Shown: piece by piece, positions 23,465 through 32,389 of the stretch
How the letters are laid out: every line of letters starts with the position of its first letter
How positions within the stretch are numbered: the first letter of the stretch is position 1
Assembly: GCF_023856365.1 (NCBI RefSeq)
Contig: NC_064539.1
Coordinates: 20,897,019-20,961,018, forward strand
Source of the DNA: Brienomyrus brachyistius
Lineage: Eukaryota > Chordata > Actinopteri > Osteoglossiformes > Mormyridae
Length of the DNA stretch: 64,000 nt
Direction: 5' to 3'
The notes under the pieces: model-generated
Seen by the model: the letters and a program-made list of their open reading frames with translations, nothing else
The model's database searches: none
What the model was told of the DNA's origin: nothing
Translations under genes and position numbers: made by a program

Positions 23465-24413
23465 TGTCGCAGCGCTGGGCTCAGAGTTCAGGGGAACCAC
23501 CCCTTAAGACACCGACTACGCCACCCTGGGAATTGCGCCCAGGGAAATAGTTCCTAAGCTAAATGAAACTCCAAGAGAAAGGTACTCAGGTCCGTTATAC
23601 ACGGCAGCAAGAGACGTGGCTCCACTTACAATCTTTTATTAAAACAAAATTAAAAACACCATCCACACGACGAGATAAAACCTCGGGGCTGGTCCACACA
23701 GGGTAGGAGGTTAAACAGTCAAAACAACAGATGGCATCCTGAAACAAAACACTACAATTCCCATGCATACACGCAATACAACATGCCACCACAAAGTTCC
23801 CCTCCTCCCTAATGGCATCCCAACCCCAAAGAATCTTAAAACACACAAAATAAAATCCCTCACATTCAATACAAAAAAAAAGGAGAGAAAACAAGAGCAG
23901 AGGCAAAGAGGCAAAGCAGCAGCAACTGCAGGACAGGCAATCCAGACCGCAGCTGTAAAAGCAGGCAGAGCAGCAATGCTTAATGACGTAGTGATCTCCA
24001 ACCAGCCGGATAAACTCCCTCCACGTTGCCTGCAAAGGATGGCGCCAGGCAAAACAAGTTAATTAAAACCCACAATCACGAACCTAGAGCGAACTTACGG
24101 GCGATTTTACACAAGCCCATTACAAGTCGCCAGCCCCACCATTTACCCGCAGCAACGTGCACCCACCGGTTGAGTACAAGTGAGCCGAAACAGAATGGAA
24201 TAAAACGTACCCGCTGCCACCTACCAAACAGCCGCCTCCAATAAATCCGTCGTATGCAGATCTTTACCACGAAGTCAGGTAACCGGAAGAACCTTGCCAG
24301 CGTTCGACCCCCAGCCAACCACTGCCATTTTTATAGGGCGCTACCACGAATTACAATACAAATCGGCCCGCCCATTTAAAGGCACAGGTACTTAAAATAG
24401 TCATACTGCCACA
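23465..24413 (-). repeat. 3' LTR of the Gypsy element (949 bp)
   Basis: Matches the 5' LTR throughout except for scattered substitutions, small indels in an A-rich tract near 23640-23655, and the extra block 24030-24224. TATA box at 24327-24335 and AATAAA at 23635-23640 (both minus strand). Transcripts starting in the 5' LTR should be cut and polyadenylated shortly beyond 23635. Confidence 0.95.
24030..24224 (-). other. Intron-like 195-nt block present only in the 3' LTR
   Basis: In element sense the block begins GTAGGT after an exon-like GCTGTTTG and ends CATCCTTTGCAG before GCAACG. A branch-point-like TTAAC lies about 30 nt before the AG, followed by a T-rich stretch (TTGTTTTGCC). The 5' LTR carries exactly the joined sequence GCTGTTTGGCAACG. 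This is what removal of a GT-AG intron would leave. Standard reverse transcription makes both LTRs identical, so a plain deletion after insertion, or exchange with another copy, must also be considered. Confidence 0.6.
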
Positions 24414-24418
24414 ATGTA

Positions 24419-24431
24419 CCCCCCCCTTTTT
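24419..24431 (-). promoter_or_regulatory. Polypurine tract
   Basis: In sense AAAAAGGGGGGGG lies 5 nt before the 3' LTR start TGTGGCAG, the usual place for the RNase H-resistant primer of plus-strand DNA synthesis. Confidence 0.8.
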
Positions 24432-24462
24432 AAATCGTCGACCCGACGATGGAATACAAAGT

Positions 24463-27400
24463 CTAACTCCAGGGTCTGAAAAGGGCAGCAACTGCATTAG
24501 ACACAGGGTCGAGAGAGCTTACAGTCCCTTGTGCCATCACCCCCGCAGGCCTCGGAAGATGGTAAGCGTTAGAGTGTTGGCCTGCCGTTGCTCGGGTTGT
24601 CCTTCGCACTTCCACTTCCTGGGAGTAAGGATGACTCATGGCTGGAACCACTCTGGAACCAAGTGGCTGACTCACTACTGATGGAGAAACCACTGAGGGG
24701 CCTGGGACTTCAGCAGGCCGCAAAGGAGACTTCTGAGCAGCACATGTCCTTGCCACTGGCCTAGAAAGTGAGGAACCAGACACTCCCCCCAGGCCTTCCT
24801 GCCTCAACACCACCAGGTCCTCATCATCCGAAGATTCATCTGATGAAAATGTTGACTCCATAGGCAAAGGGTTACCAGGGCAGACACCAGAGACATTTAC
24901 TATGGCCTTCAACAAAGTTCGATGGACGTGCCTGACCTGGGTCTGGTCATCCACAGGTGCGATGGCGTAAACTGCTCCACCAGCCTTAGGCGTTTTTAGA
25001 ACTCGGTACATCACAGAGCTCCACCAATCTCTAATTTTATGACGCCCTCTGGTACTACAATCACGAATGAGTACTAGCTGGCCTTCACTTAGAGGGCGAT
25101 CACGAACATGCTGGTCATGGTTCTTCTTCCGGCGCTCAGCCGCCATCTTCAACCGTCCCCTGGCCCCATCAAAGGCCAACTGTAGTCGAGTCCGATGTTC
25201 TTCAATCCAATCATGGACATGTCCACTCACGGGTTCCGCCACTCTGCCTAGAAGGAAATCAACTGGAAGCCTAGGCTCCTGACCGAACATAAGAAAAAAA
25301 GGAGATTCCCCAGTCGCCTGATGGGGAGTAGTGTTATAACAATAAAGCACCTGTGGCAGACAGGAATCCCAATCTCTCTTCCGGGACACAGGCAAAGTAC
25401 GCAACAAGTTGTGGAGAGTCCTATTAAAGCGTTCGCACTGACCATTGCCCGCCGGATGGTATGGAGTAGTGCGAGATTTCTCGATCCCATAAAGACCGCA
25501 AAGCTGCTGGATAAGGGAGCTTTCAAAGTTACGGCCTTGGTCTGAATGTATCCGGGCAGGAACACCAAACTTTGAAAACCATTCAGCTACCAGAACTTGG
25601 GCCACGGTGGAGGCGCGTTGATCATAGGTGGGGACAGCCAGAGTGTATTTACTAAAAACATCAGTCATGACCAAGACATTTTCAAGTCCATTCTGGGCAG
25701 GCTCTAACACAGTGTAGTCAACTGCCAAAATCTCATTGGGCCGAGAAGCCAACAAATGTCCCATAAAAGTACGAGCTGCTGGATGTGTATCCTTAGCCAC
25801 TTGGCACCTCTCACATTGTTGACACCACTGGGCTACCTCGGAGGACATACCTGGCCAATAGCACCGCTGGCGCAACAATTCCAATGTTCTTTCCACGCCC
25901 TGGTGGCCATGGTCTTGATGTACTTGAGTCAACACCTTATTCTTTAAGGTATCGGGCAACACCAACTGAAGAGTAGTTTCAGCACCATCAGGGCGACAAA
26001 CCTGACGGTACAGGAGCCCGTTCTTTTCAACCAGGCGATCCCATTGTCGGAGCAAGGCCAATGCTGGCCTTGAAAGTTGTTTCCGTTCCTCTGCATTAGG
26101 ATGTTCCTTGCGAGTCCAAAATGGCAAGATTTCCTGAATAACTGGGTCTGCCTGCTGAAGCACACACAAATCAGGGGTAGAGCAAGGAAAAACTGTAATA
26201 GCACCTTGGGTTACCTCAGCCTTTCCCCATGACCAAGCTTGCTGTAAGGAATCAGGGAGTAAACTGCCAGGAACCATGGTATCCACTTCTAGTCGGCCCA
26301 GTGGGTATTGGCGAGACAACGCATCCGCATTCTGATTGCTTTTCCCAGACCGATACTTGATCTCAAAATCAAAAGATGCCAGTTGCGCCGCCCACCGTTG
26401 CTCCATAGCACCCAATTTAGCAGATGACAAATGACTGAGTGGGTTATTATCAGTATAAACAATGCATTTATGACCTAACAGGTACTCCCTAAATTTCTCC
26501 GTCATAGCCCACTTGAGTGCCAAAAATTCTAATTTCATAGAACTGTAATTGGACATATTCCGCTCTGATGGTCTCAAACCTCGGCTAGCATAGGCAATTG
26601 GCCTCACCTGGCCTCCTTGCTCCTGGGATAGCACTGCCCCCAAGCCCGCATGACTTGCATCCACCTCCAGGATAAATGGTAAAGAAAAATCAGCATAGGC
26701 AAGCACAGGTGCTGTAGTAAGCTTCAGCTTCAGCCCCTCAAAGCTCTTCTGGCACTCCTCGGTCCAAGTGCTAATCGCACCCTGTGTAGCCCCCTTTAGC
26801 TTCTTGCCTCCCAACTCAGCCACCAGTCGGTGCAGGGGGGCTGCCAACTTAGCAAACCCCTCCACAAACCGACGATAGTAACTAGCAAAGCCCAAAAAGG
26901 ACCTTAGCTCCGTGACAGTAGTGGGACGCTGCCAGTTAGTTACTACCTCTATCTTGCTAGGATCAGTAGAGACGCCCTTGTCAGAAATCACATGGCCCAG
27001 GTACTGCACCTTCTGTTGGAAAAATGAACATTTAGAGAGCTTCACCTTCAAGCCCTCCTGGTGAAGCCGTCCCAGCACCAACTCCAGCCGCTGCAGATGT
27101 TGTTCAACCGTGGATGAAAAAACCACAATATCATCCAAATACAGCAATAACGACTGACACTGCTGGTCACCGAATATCCTTTGCATCAGTCTCTGAAAGG
27201 TGCTGGGGGCATTACAAAGCCCAAAGGGCATCCGGTTCCACTCAAACAGCCCAAAGGGGGTACAGAATGCCGTCTTGGGTCTATCTTCCTCCGCAACTGG
27301 GACCTGGTTATAACCACTCGCCAAGTCCAGGGTAGAAAACCAGCACGCACCAGTAAGCGCATCCAGGGATTCCTCAATACGTGGCAGAGGAAATGCATCC

Positions 27401-28662
27401 TTCCTGGTCTTGCCATTCAACTGGCGGTAGTCTACACACATGCGCAGACTACCGTCCTTTTTAACAAGGACAATGGGGGAAGCGTAAGGACTGCAGCTCT
27501 CCCGGATCACCTGTGTCTCCAACAGTTGATTAATGTGTTCCTTGACCACCTCATACTCAGACGGGGGTATACGCCTATAGCGTTGCCTAACAGGGACATC
27601 GTCCAAAAGGGGAATGTCATGGGCTAGCAAGTTGGTACAGCCCACCTCCCCATCCTGAGCTGAAAAGACAGAGATATACCGCCTAAGAAGGGACCTCACC
27701 TGAACCTGCTGTTCAGCAGACAGTGAAGAGAGGTCCAAATTATCCACCTGGTCCAACATGGCGGGGGCAACTGATAGAGATGCTACATCCGCAGTAACAG
27801 AGGGCACTTCGACAACACCAGCAGGTAAGCTGACCACATGAACACTATTCAAAGTACCCATAATGGTACGGGGATACAACACCACGTCAGTAGAACCTAC
27901 ATTTAGTACCGGTACAGAAGCAGTACCTCCTCTCACCTGGACTAATGCAGGAAAAGCCAGCAACCCACCTGGTAAGCCAGAGAAGGTAGGTTCAAATAAC
28001 ACTGTAGCACTCGCATACTGCTTTGAACAAGTAGCTGCTACCGACTTCATCGTACCACCTAGAACACGACATACCTTCCGGCCACGCACCCTGACTTTAC
28101 CTGGAGTACCACTGGAGAACGGCACCTCCGAACAATGGCATTGTTGCAATGCCTGCATAACAGGTTCTGGGGCTGCAGATACTGCAGGTGACTCAAATAG
28201 ACCCAGCCCATGCTGTCCAAAAAGCTCTTGATAGCACCGCCGGATCACATTCATCCCCAAAACACCAGGGACCTGGGGGGATGACTCGCCTGGGGGGTCC
28301 CTAACCACTAACACCCCACACTGTGGCATTAACTTACCACAAAGCTCAACCTCCAACTCGAGATAGCCAATATAAGGAATGGTTAATCCATTGGCCGCCC
28401 GAAGTTGTAGCCAGTGACACGCCTGAAGGCGCTCTTGACCCCACTGTCCAAAGTGCTGAATGAAACAACTTTCAGTAATGGTAGACACCATAGACCCAGT
28501 GTCGATTAAACAAGGCACTATAACCCCACCCAACACCACGTCTAGATGTGGACATGGGGACATCAGTTGAGAGGCAGCGCCTAAACTTGTAGGAACCAAC
28601 CTGGAGCCAGTAGGAGCCCCATCCGAACCGTGGCTCTGCAATCCGGTGGGCACTAGTTTCCC
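24463..28662 (-). CDS. Pol polyprotein (protease, RT, RNase H, integrase) of the Gypsy retrotransposon
   Basis: Made as a Gag-Pol fusion by -1 frameshifting; the frame has no credible start of its own (its first start-like codon is GTG at 28653). Numbering from that GTG (1,396 codons): aspartic protease with DTG at 51-53; reverse transcriptase about 355-560 with FSTLDLASGYNQ and the active-site YLDD at 505-508; RNase H with D664 (EVDAS), E709, D735 (YTDNN) and D777; integrase with an N-terminal zinc region (H912/H917, C947/C950) and the core triad D979, D1038, E1074, giving D-X35-E with HSDQG and YHPAGNGQCERFNRT. A GPY/F-like module follows at about 1170-1230, then a Ser/Pro-rich tail. It ends at TAG 24463-24465. 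No internal stops, so it is probably intact. Confidence 0.94.
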   Translation of the reverse strand, partial: GKLVPTGLQSHGSDGAPTGSRLVPTSLGAASQLMSPCPHLDVVLGGVIVPCLIDTGSMVSTITESCFIQHFGQWGQERLQACHWLQLRAANGLTIPYIGYLELEVELCGKLMPQCGVLVVRDPPGESSPQVPGVLGMNVIRRCYQELFGQHGLGLFESPAVSAAPEPVMQALQQCHCSEVPFSSGTPGKVRVRGRKVCRVLGGTMKSVAATCSKQYASATVLFEPTFSGLPGGLLAFPALVQVRGGTASVPVLNVGSTDVVLYPRTIMGTLNSVHVVSLPAGVVEVPSVTADVASLSVAPAMLDQVDNLDLSSLSAEQQVQVRSLLRRYISVFSAQDGEVGCTNLLAHDIPLLDDVPVRQRYRRIPPSEYEVVKEHINQLLETQVIRESCSPYASPIVLVKKDGSLRMCVDYRQLNGKTRKDAFPLPRIEESLDALTGACWFSTLDLASGYNQVPVAEEDRPKTAFCTPFGLFEWNRMPFGLCNAPSTFQRLMQRIFGDQQCQSLLLYLDDIVVFSSTVEQHLQRLELVLGRLHQEGLKVKLSKCSFFQQKVQYLGHVISDKGVSTDPSKIEVVTNWQRPTTVTELRSFLGFASYYRRFVEGFAKLAAPLHRLVAELGGKKLKGATQGAISTWTEECQKSFEGLKLKLTTAPVLAYADFSLPFILEVDASHAGLGAVLSQEQGGQVRPIAYASRGLRPSERNMSNYSSMKLEFLALKWAMTEKFREYLLGHKCIVYTDNNPLSHLSSAKLGAMEQRWAAQLASFDFEIKYRSGKSNQNADALSRQYPLGRLEVDTMVPGSLLPDSLQQAWSWGKAEVTQGAITVFPCSTPDLCVLQQADPVIQEILPFWTRKEHPNAEERKQLSRPALALLRQWDRLVEKNGLLYRQVCRPDGAETTLQLVLPDTLKNKVLTQVHQDHGHQGVERTLELLRQRCYWPGMSSEVAQWCQQCERCQVAKDTHPAARTFMGHLLASRPNEILAVDYTVLEPAQNGLENVLVMTDVFSKYTLAVPTYDQRASTVAQVLVAEWFSKFGVPARIHSDQGRNFESSLIQQLCGLYGIEKSRTTPYHPAGNGQCERFNRTLHNLLRTLPVSRKRDWDSCLPQVLYCYNTTPHQATGESPFFLMFGQEPRLPVDFLLGRVAEPVSGHVHDWIEEHRTRLQLAFDGARGRLKMAAERRKKNHDQHVRDRPLSEGQLVLIRDCSTRGRHKIRDWWSSVMYRVLKTPKAGGAVYAIAPVDDQTQVRHVHRTLLKAIVNVSGVCPGNPLPMESTFSSDESSDDEDLVVLRQEGLGGVSGSSLSRPVARTCAAQKSPLRPAEVPGPSVVSPSVVSQPLGSRVVPAMSHPYSQEVEVRRTTRATAGQHSNAYHLPRPAGVMAQGTVSSLDPVSNAVAALFRPWS
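28604..28650 (-). promoter_or_regulatory. Candidate frameshift-stimulating pseudoknot
   Basis: Starting 5 nt after the slippery heptamer, CCCACCG (28650-28644) can pair with CGGATGGGG (28625-28617), with one bulged A and one extra G. In the loop, GAGCC (28636-28632) can pair with GGCTC (28608-28604) beyond the stem, forming an H-type pseudoknot. Spacing is right for a -1 stimulator. The pairing was found by eye and no energy was computed. Confidence 0.5.
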
Positions 28663-29714
28663 GACGCTGGCTGTGGGTGAGGCTCTCCTCCAGAAAATGG
28701 GGGAGCAGCTGAAGACTGGAACCGAGACGGAGCCTGAACCCCATCACACTCCCTAGCAATATGCCCAGGCCGCTGACAGCGTCTACAAATGATGGAACTG
28801 CTGCGAGGGAAACGACTACGCTGATGAGAGCTCTGCAAGAGCTCAACACTCCGGGTAAGTAGGCGCAATTGCTCTTGCTGGCCCTTTAGTAGTTCCCTCA
28901 GCTCACGCATCTCAGAACCCCGGACGGAATCACCCACACCCCGGGGATTACCCTGTACTCCATACTGGATACCACAAGCTGATGGAACAGACTGACTTCG
29001 GCCACGACTACTCGGTAAACCTTCTCGCTCCCACCTAATCGCCTCACCCCTTACATCAAGTAAGGTGGCCGTGGGTTGCCTACGCACCATCTGCTTTAAC
29101 TCCCGACGGAGAGCACCATCCAAAACATGCTCAACAAACTGGTCCCTCAACAAAACGTCAGCATTCAATGTGCCACTGGGGGCCCGCTGCTTCACCTTCT
29201 CCATAAGGCCCATCAATGAAAGGGAAAACTCCTGCAGTGTCTCCCCTTCTTGTTGCCTCCGAGAAAAGAAAGCCTCCTGCAAAGCTACATATGGCTCTGA
29301 GCACCCATACAACTCCTGCAAAACATCAATTATGCAAGCCGGATCCCCTCGTTCTACACCAGAGCGGTACCTTATCTCCTCACGAGCTTCCCCTTCTAGA
29401 TGGTCAAATAAAAAGAACGCCTGATCAGACACACCTAAATGCCGCGCCCGCATACCTGCCTGTACCTCCTCAAGCCACTCATCCAACCCTATACCAGAAC
29501 GTCCTCCGAACATGGGGCACTTGCGCTCCCGAGGTACAAACACCACTCGCTCTCCTGCAGGTACTATAGGGCTGGAGAGGGCTGCATGAGGTACTGAGGT
29601 AGAAGGTGTAGCACCCGGTTCAAATATACAAGCAACCTGCTGCTGGCGAAGCTGTTCGTTATCAGTCCGCAACTGCAAAACTAGGTTCCTCAATTCTTGC
29701 AATTCTTCCTCCAT
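28653..29714 (-). CDS. Gag polyprotein of the Gypsy retrotransposon
   Basis: Forms the cytoplasmic virus-like particle and binds the genomic RNA. The frame begins at ATG 29714 (353 codons); it stays open 22 codons further up to a TTG at 29780, but the ATG is preferred. Counting from the TTG, residues 23-50 form a Leu/Glu-rich probable coiled coil. About 85-255 look like the Gag capsid domain, with FGG, a WLEEVQ helix, LEGEAREEIRY and TLQEFSLSLMGLMEKV, a layout shared with PNMA-type proteins derived from Gypsy Gag. A CX2CX4HX4C zinc knuckle lies at 332-345 (CRRCQRPGHIAREC). The frame ends at TAG 28653-28655, directly after the slippery site, so most ribosomes stop here and some continue into pol. 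No stops or frame breaks are seen. Confidence 0.9.
   Translation of the reverse strand: MEEELQELRNLVLQLRTDNEQLRQQQVACIFEPGATPSTSVPHAALSSPIVPAGERVVFVPRERKCPMFGGRSGIGLDEWLEEVQAGMRARHLGVSDQAFFLFDHLEGEAREEIRYRSGVERGDPACIIDVLQELYGCSEPYVALQEAFFSRRQQEGETLQEFSLSLMGLMEKVKQRAPSGTLNADVLLRDQFVEHVLDGALRRELKQMVRRQPTATLLDVRGEAIRWEREGLPSSRGRSQSVPSACGIQYGVQGNPRGVGDSVRGSEMRELRELLKGQQEQLRLLTRSVELLQSSHQRSRFPRSSSIICRRCQRPGHIARECDGVQAPSRFQSSAAPPFSGGEPHPQPASGN
28656..28662 (-). promoter_or_regulatory. -1 ribosomal frameshift site GGGAAAC
   Basis: In the gag frame the sequence reads G GGA AAC followed at once by the stop TAG, a canonical X XXY YYZ slippery heptamer. Slipping back one base gives GGG AAA CTA GTG, which is exactly the pol frame. 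The same heptamer is used by some retroviruses (for example Mason-Pfizer monkey virus and visna virus, from memory). The exact fit of heptamer, frame and stop makes this a strong call. Confidence 0.88.
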
Positions 29715-29896
29715 AATAGCACCATAGAGACCAGGCTGCACAACTGAGTAGCTTGGAGTACCAAACAATGGGTCACTCAAATATCCAGATATTACTTAAA
29801 AATAGCCACAAAACCAACTGCTGCTGCCTTGCCTCTTCCAAATTACAGTTCCAAAAAAAACATAAAATGGAGCACACGTCTCTGCTGACCGAAGTA

Positions 29897-29915
29897 AATC
29901 CTGCCGACTACGCCA
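29897..29915 (-). promoter_or_regulatory. Primer-binding site, tRNA-Ser
   Basis: In sense the 5' LTR end (CGACA) is followed by a 3-nt spacer (ACT) and then TGGCGTAGTCGGCAGGATT. These 19 nt are complementary to the 3' end of vertebrate tRNA-Ser of the AGA/TGA type, including the added CCA, as I recall that tRNA. This is where minus-strand DNA synthesis starts. A shorter 12-nt copy occurs in U5. Confidence 0.85.
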
Positions 29916-30088
29916 AGTTGTCGCAGCGCTGGGCTCAGAGTTCAGGGGAACCACCCCTTAAGACACCGACTACGCCACCCTGGGAATTGCGCCCAGGGAA
30001 ATAGTTCCTAAGCTAAATGAAACTCCAAGAGAAAGGTACTCAGGTCCGTGATACACGGCAGCAAGAGACGTGACTCCACTTACAATCT

Positions 30089-30094
30089 TTTATT
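30089..30094 (-). promoter_or_regulatory. Poly(A) signal AATAAA in the 5' LTR
   Basis: AATAAA followed in sense by AGATTGTAAGTGG; the functional copy for 3'-end formation is the one at 23635-23640 in the 3' LTR. Confidence 0.65.
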
Positions 30095-30587
30095 ACAACA
30101 AAATTAATAAAACACCATCCACACGACGAGATAAAACCTCGGGGCTGGTCCACACAGGGTAGGAGGTTAAACAGTCAAAACAGCAGATGGCATCCTGAAA
30201 CAAAACACTACAACTCCCATGCATACACACAATACAACATGCCACCACAAAGTTCCCCTCCTCCCTAATGGCATCCCAACCCCAAAGAATCTTAAAACAC
30301 ACAAAATAAAATCCCTCACATTCAATACACAAAAAAAGGAGAGAAAACAAGAGCAGAGGCAAAGAGGCAAAGCAGCAGCAACTGCAGGACAGGCAATCCA
30401 GACCGCAGCTGTAAAAGCAGGCAGAGCAGCAATGCTTAATGACGTAGTGATCTCCAACCAGCCGGATAAACTCCCTCCACGTTGCCAAACAGCCGCCTCC
30501 AATAAATCCGTCGTATGCAGATCTTTACCACGAAGTCAGGTAACCGGAAGAACCTTGCCAGCCTTCGACCCCCAGCCAACCACTGCC

Positions 30588-30596
30588 ATTTTTATA
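30588..30596 (-). promoter_or_regulatory. TATA box of the 5' LTR
   Basis: TATAAAAAT on the minus strand, about 80 bp into the LTR, with the same box in the 3' LTR at 24327-24335. It should set the start of the genomic RNA about 30 nt downstream. Confidence 0.7.
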
Positions 30597-30674
30597 GGGC
30601 GCTACCACGAATTACAATACAAATCGGCCCGCCCATTTAAAGGCACAGGTACTTAAAATAGTCATACTGCCACA

Positions 30675-30678
30675 CTGG
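30675..30678. other. Target-site duplication CTGG, right copy
   Basis: CTGG directly follows the LTR end CTGCCACA; it pairs with 23461-23464. Confidence 0.85.
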
Positions 30679-32210
30679 CAATTGAGCAGCTAGAAAAGTC
30701 ATCTGCAGAAAGAAGTGGGGAAGGGAAGGGATATTAAAGCGGAGAATAGTTTGTATGGAACATGTACGTGTTGTGTTCGGCAATAGAGTCTGAGCTGAGA
30801 AGGTTGATAAGTGGGACCGGTTGGCTGTGAAATCCGGAGGAAGTGTTTCTGTCTTCCATTCCCTCTTAACCCGGTTCTGTCACAATACAGGCCTCCTGGA
30901 AGTCAGGGGTAAACACTGATGGAAGGAAACGACGAGACAGGACAACAGCAGAGATGAGACGCCTCAGGCTGCTTCGTTTGACCATGCACAGATTCACTGT
31001 TGTCAAGCTTAGTTTTAGGCTTGACTCTCTGATTGACAACGGACAGGAAAAGTAATGAAGATGTAATTAAGCGGCTCATTGCAGCACAGCTAATGCCGTA
31101 GAATACTGAGGGACTCTGTCCAACAGGGGGCTGCCTGACTGAGGAAGCGGGTTTAGCTGGTCCCTTCTGGCTTCCTGAAACCTTGGTATCGGGTGCTGCC
31201 ATTGGTGCATGCCTGCAGTCCGGAGTTAGGGGCTAGAAGACCTGGGGATCAGCTCCATAGAGGAGAATTGCTGAAGATAGTGTAACTTTATGAGATAATG
31301 AATAATGAGGAGAGATTTTGAATAATTTTGATACAGATTATAAGAGTGAGAAACATCACATGGCAATTCTATAATGAAATATGTGTTTAAAATGTGGCAG
31401 CAGTTTAGAAAAGTGTCTGGAGAATATAATAAATATTATCCATCATGAATGATGGACCGACTCACGTTATAATCAGCTGTATTATTACATTTGCTGTCTA
31501 CCTTGCCAGTATCCTCACACTCTTCCGGACAGATAGTGGAGTCGCAGAGTAACTGAGCGCTTATCCAGTGGCCGCAGCTGATCAAACTTTTTTGTAAAGA
31601 ACACTCTAGGCTCCGCCCCCCCCAGGTAAAATTTCAGATCTGATCAAATACTACACATCACTATAAATAGTATGGTACATATTAAAAAGATTCATGACAC
31701 TGTAGACCTAAACATTTTCAATTATTTGCTAATTTCAATCAAATGTATCAAATGTTTGACTTCTTCTCCCACGCAGTTCGTCGCATGACCTGGCGAGCCG
31801 ACTCTTCATTACTGATGCTGTTTTCGACAACAGCGTCCATTTCTGAAATACAGTCATTAATGGAAATGCAAGTAAAATTAACGGAGCCTCTTTAGTGAAA
31901 TATTTGTAGGATCTACAGCTATATGTTATTGCTTTGCTGTGCATTATATAACACAAACACATCAAATCTCATTGTGTCCCTTAAATGTCAGCTCCCCTCG
32001 ACCCAAGAATCAAACGGCATCAATCGGCCTTTTCAGAACCTTCATGCTCGCTGTGTCACTGTGTTCGTCTAACTGGAAATAAACACCTTTGTCAATTAAA
32101 GCTATCAATTCTCACTAGAGTTGCCAGTTTCAATCTTAAAAAGTAACGGAGGCCACCCCTCCCTTTTCGATATGGGGCGATTGTGTAATATACGGAATAG
32201 GTCGCAACTC
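30679..32210. other. No gene recognised
   Basis: No supported exon. A minus-strand frame of 99 codons (30903-31202) does begin with ATG but shows no domain or compositional support. The rest is AT-rich. Confidence 0.4.
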
Positions 32211-32324
32211 CTGAGGACAATTTTATGGCCCTTATTGTCTGGAGATAAGGACAAACTGGAGGCTTTGAAACTGGCAAAACCAATAACTTTCTTATGTGTG
32301 AGATTTTTGTACTGTTTGTCTTGA
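32211..32324. repeat. Inverted-repeat copy 1 of an unidentified ~115-bp sequence
   Basis: Begins CTGAGGACAATTTTATGG and ends near ACTGTTTGTCTTGAC. Its reverse complement lies at about 33939-34052 with few differences, including a perfect shared stretch through AACTGGCAAAACCAATAAC and CTTATGTGTGAGATTTTTG. The identity of the sequence is unknown. Confidence 0.8.
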
Positions 32325-32389
32325 CTCTTCCTATGAAGTCAGTAGACAGATTGGGAGAACATTGGGGGTCATGAGATCATTGTGAAGGG

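Larger units (their letters stand above)
23465..30674 (-). mobile_element. Complete Ty3/Gypsy LTR retrotransposon
   Basis: A 7,210-bp element on the minus strand. Order in its own sense: 5' LTR (29919-30674), tRNA-Ser primer-binding site, gag, -1 frameshift site, pol (protease, reverse transcriptase, RNase H, integrase), polypurine tract, 3' LTR (23465-24413). Both LTRs read TGTGGCAG...CTGCGACA in sense. The 4-bp word CTGG flanks the element at 23461-23464 and 30675-30678, a clean target duplication. No envelope frame is present. Leaving out one 195-nt difference, I count about nine substitutions between the LTRs in about 750 bp, so insertion is fairly recent. Both coding frames are free of stops, so the copy may still encode functional proteins; the altered 5' LTR may affect its leader. 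Integrase follows RNase H, the usual Gypsy order. Confidence 0.95.
29919..30674 (-). repeat. 5' LTR of the Gypsy element (756 bp)
   Basis: This is the promoter LTR. A TATA box (TATAAAAAT in sense) lies at 30588-30596 and the AATAAA signal at 30089-30094, so R is long, perhaps 500 nt. Compared with the 3' LTR it lacks a 195-nt block at the point GCTGTTTG/GCAACG (sense). A perfect 7-bp hairpin (CCCTGGG/CCCAGGG) and a 12-nt copy of the primer-binding site lie in U5. Open frames of about 110-130 codons across the LTR lack an ATG. Confidence 0.95.

Noticed and set aside
23595..24035. A 130-146 codon frame present in both LTRs of the Gypsy element
   Set aside because: The frame starts at a non-ATG codon, is Cys-rich and hydrophobic without a domain, and its preservation simply reflects LTR similarity.
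25067..28231. Plus-strand frames opposite pol
   Set aside because: They are shadows of the pol gene on the other strand.
30903..31202. A 99-codon minus-strand frame with ATG
   Set aside because: No domain, no neighbouring exons or splice context that I could support; listed only as unassigned DNA.
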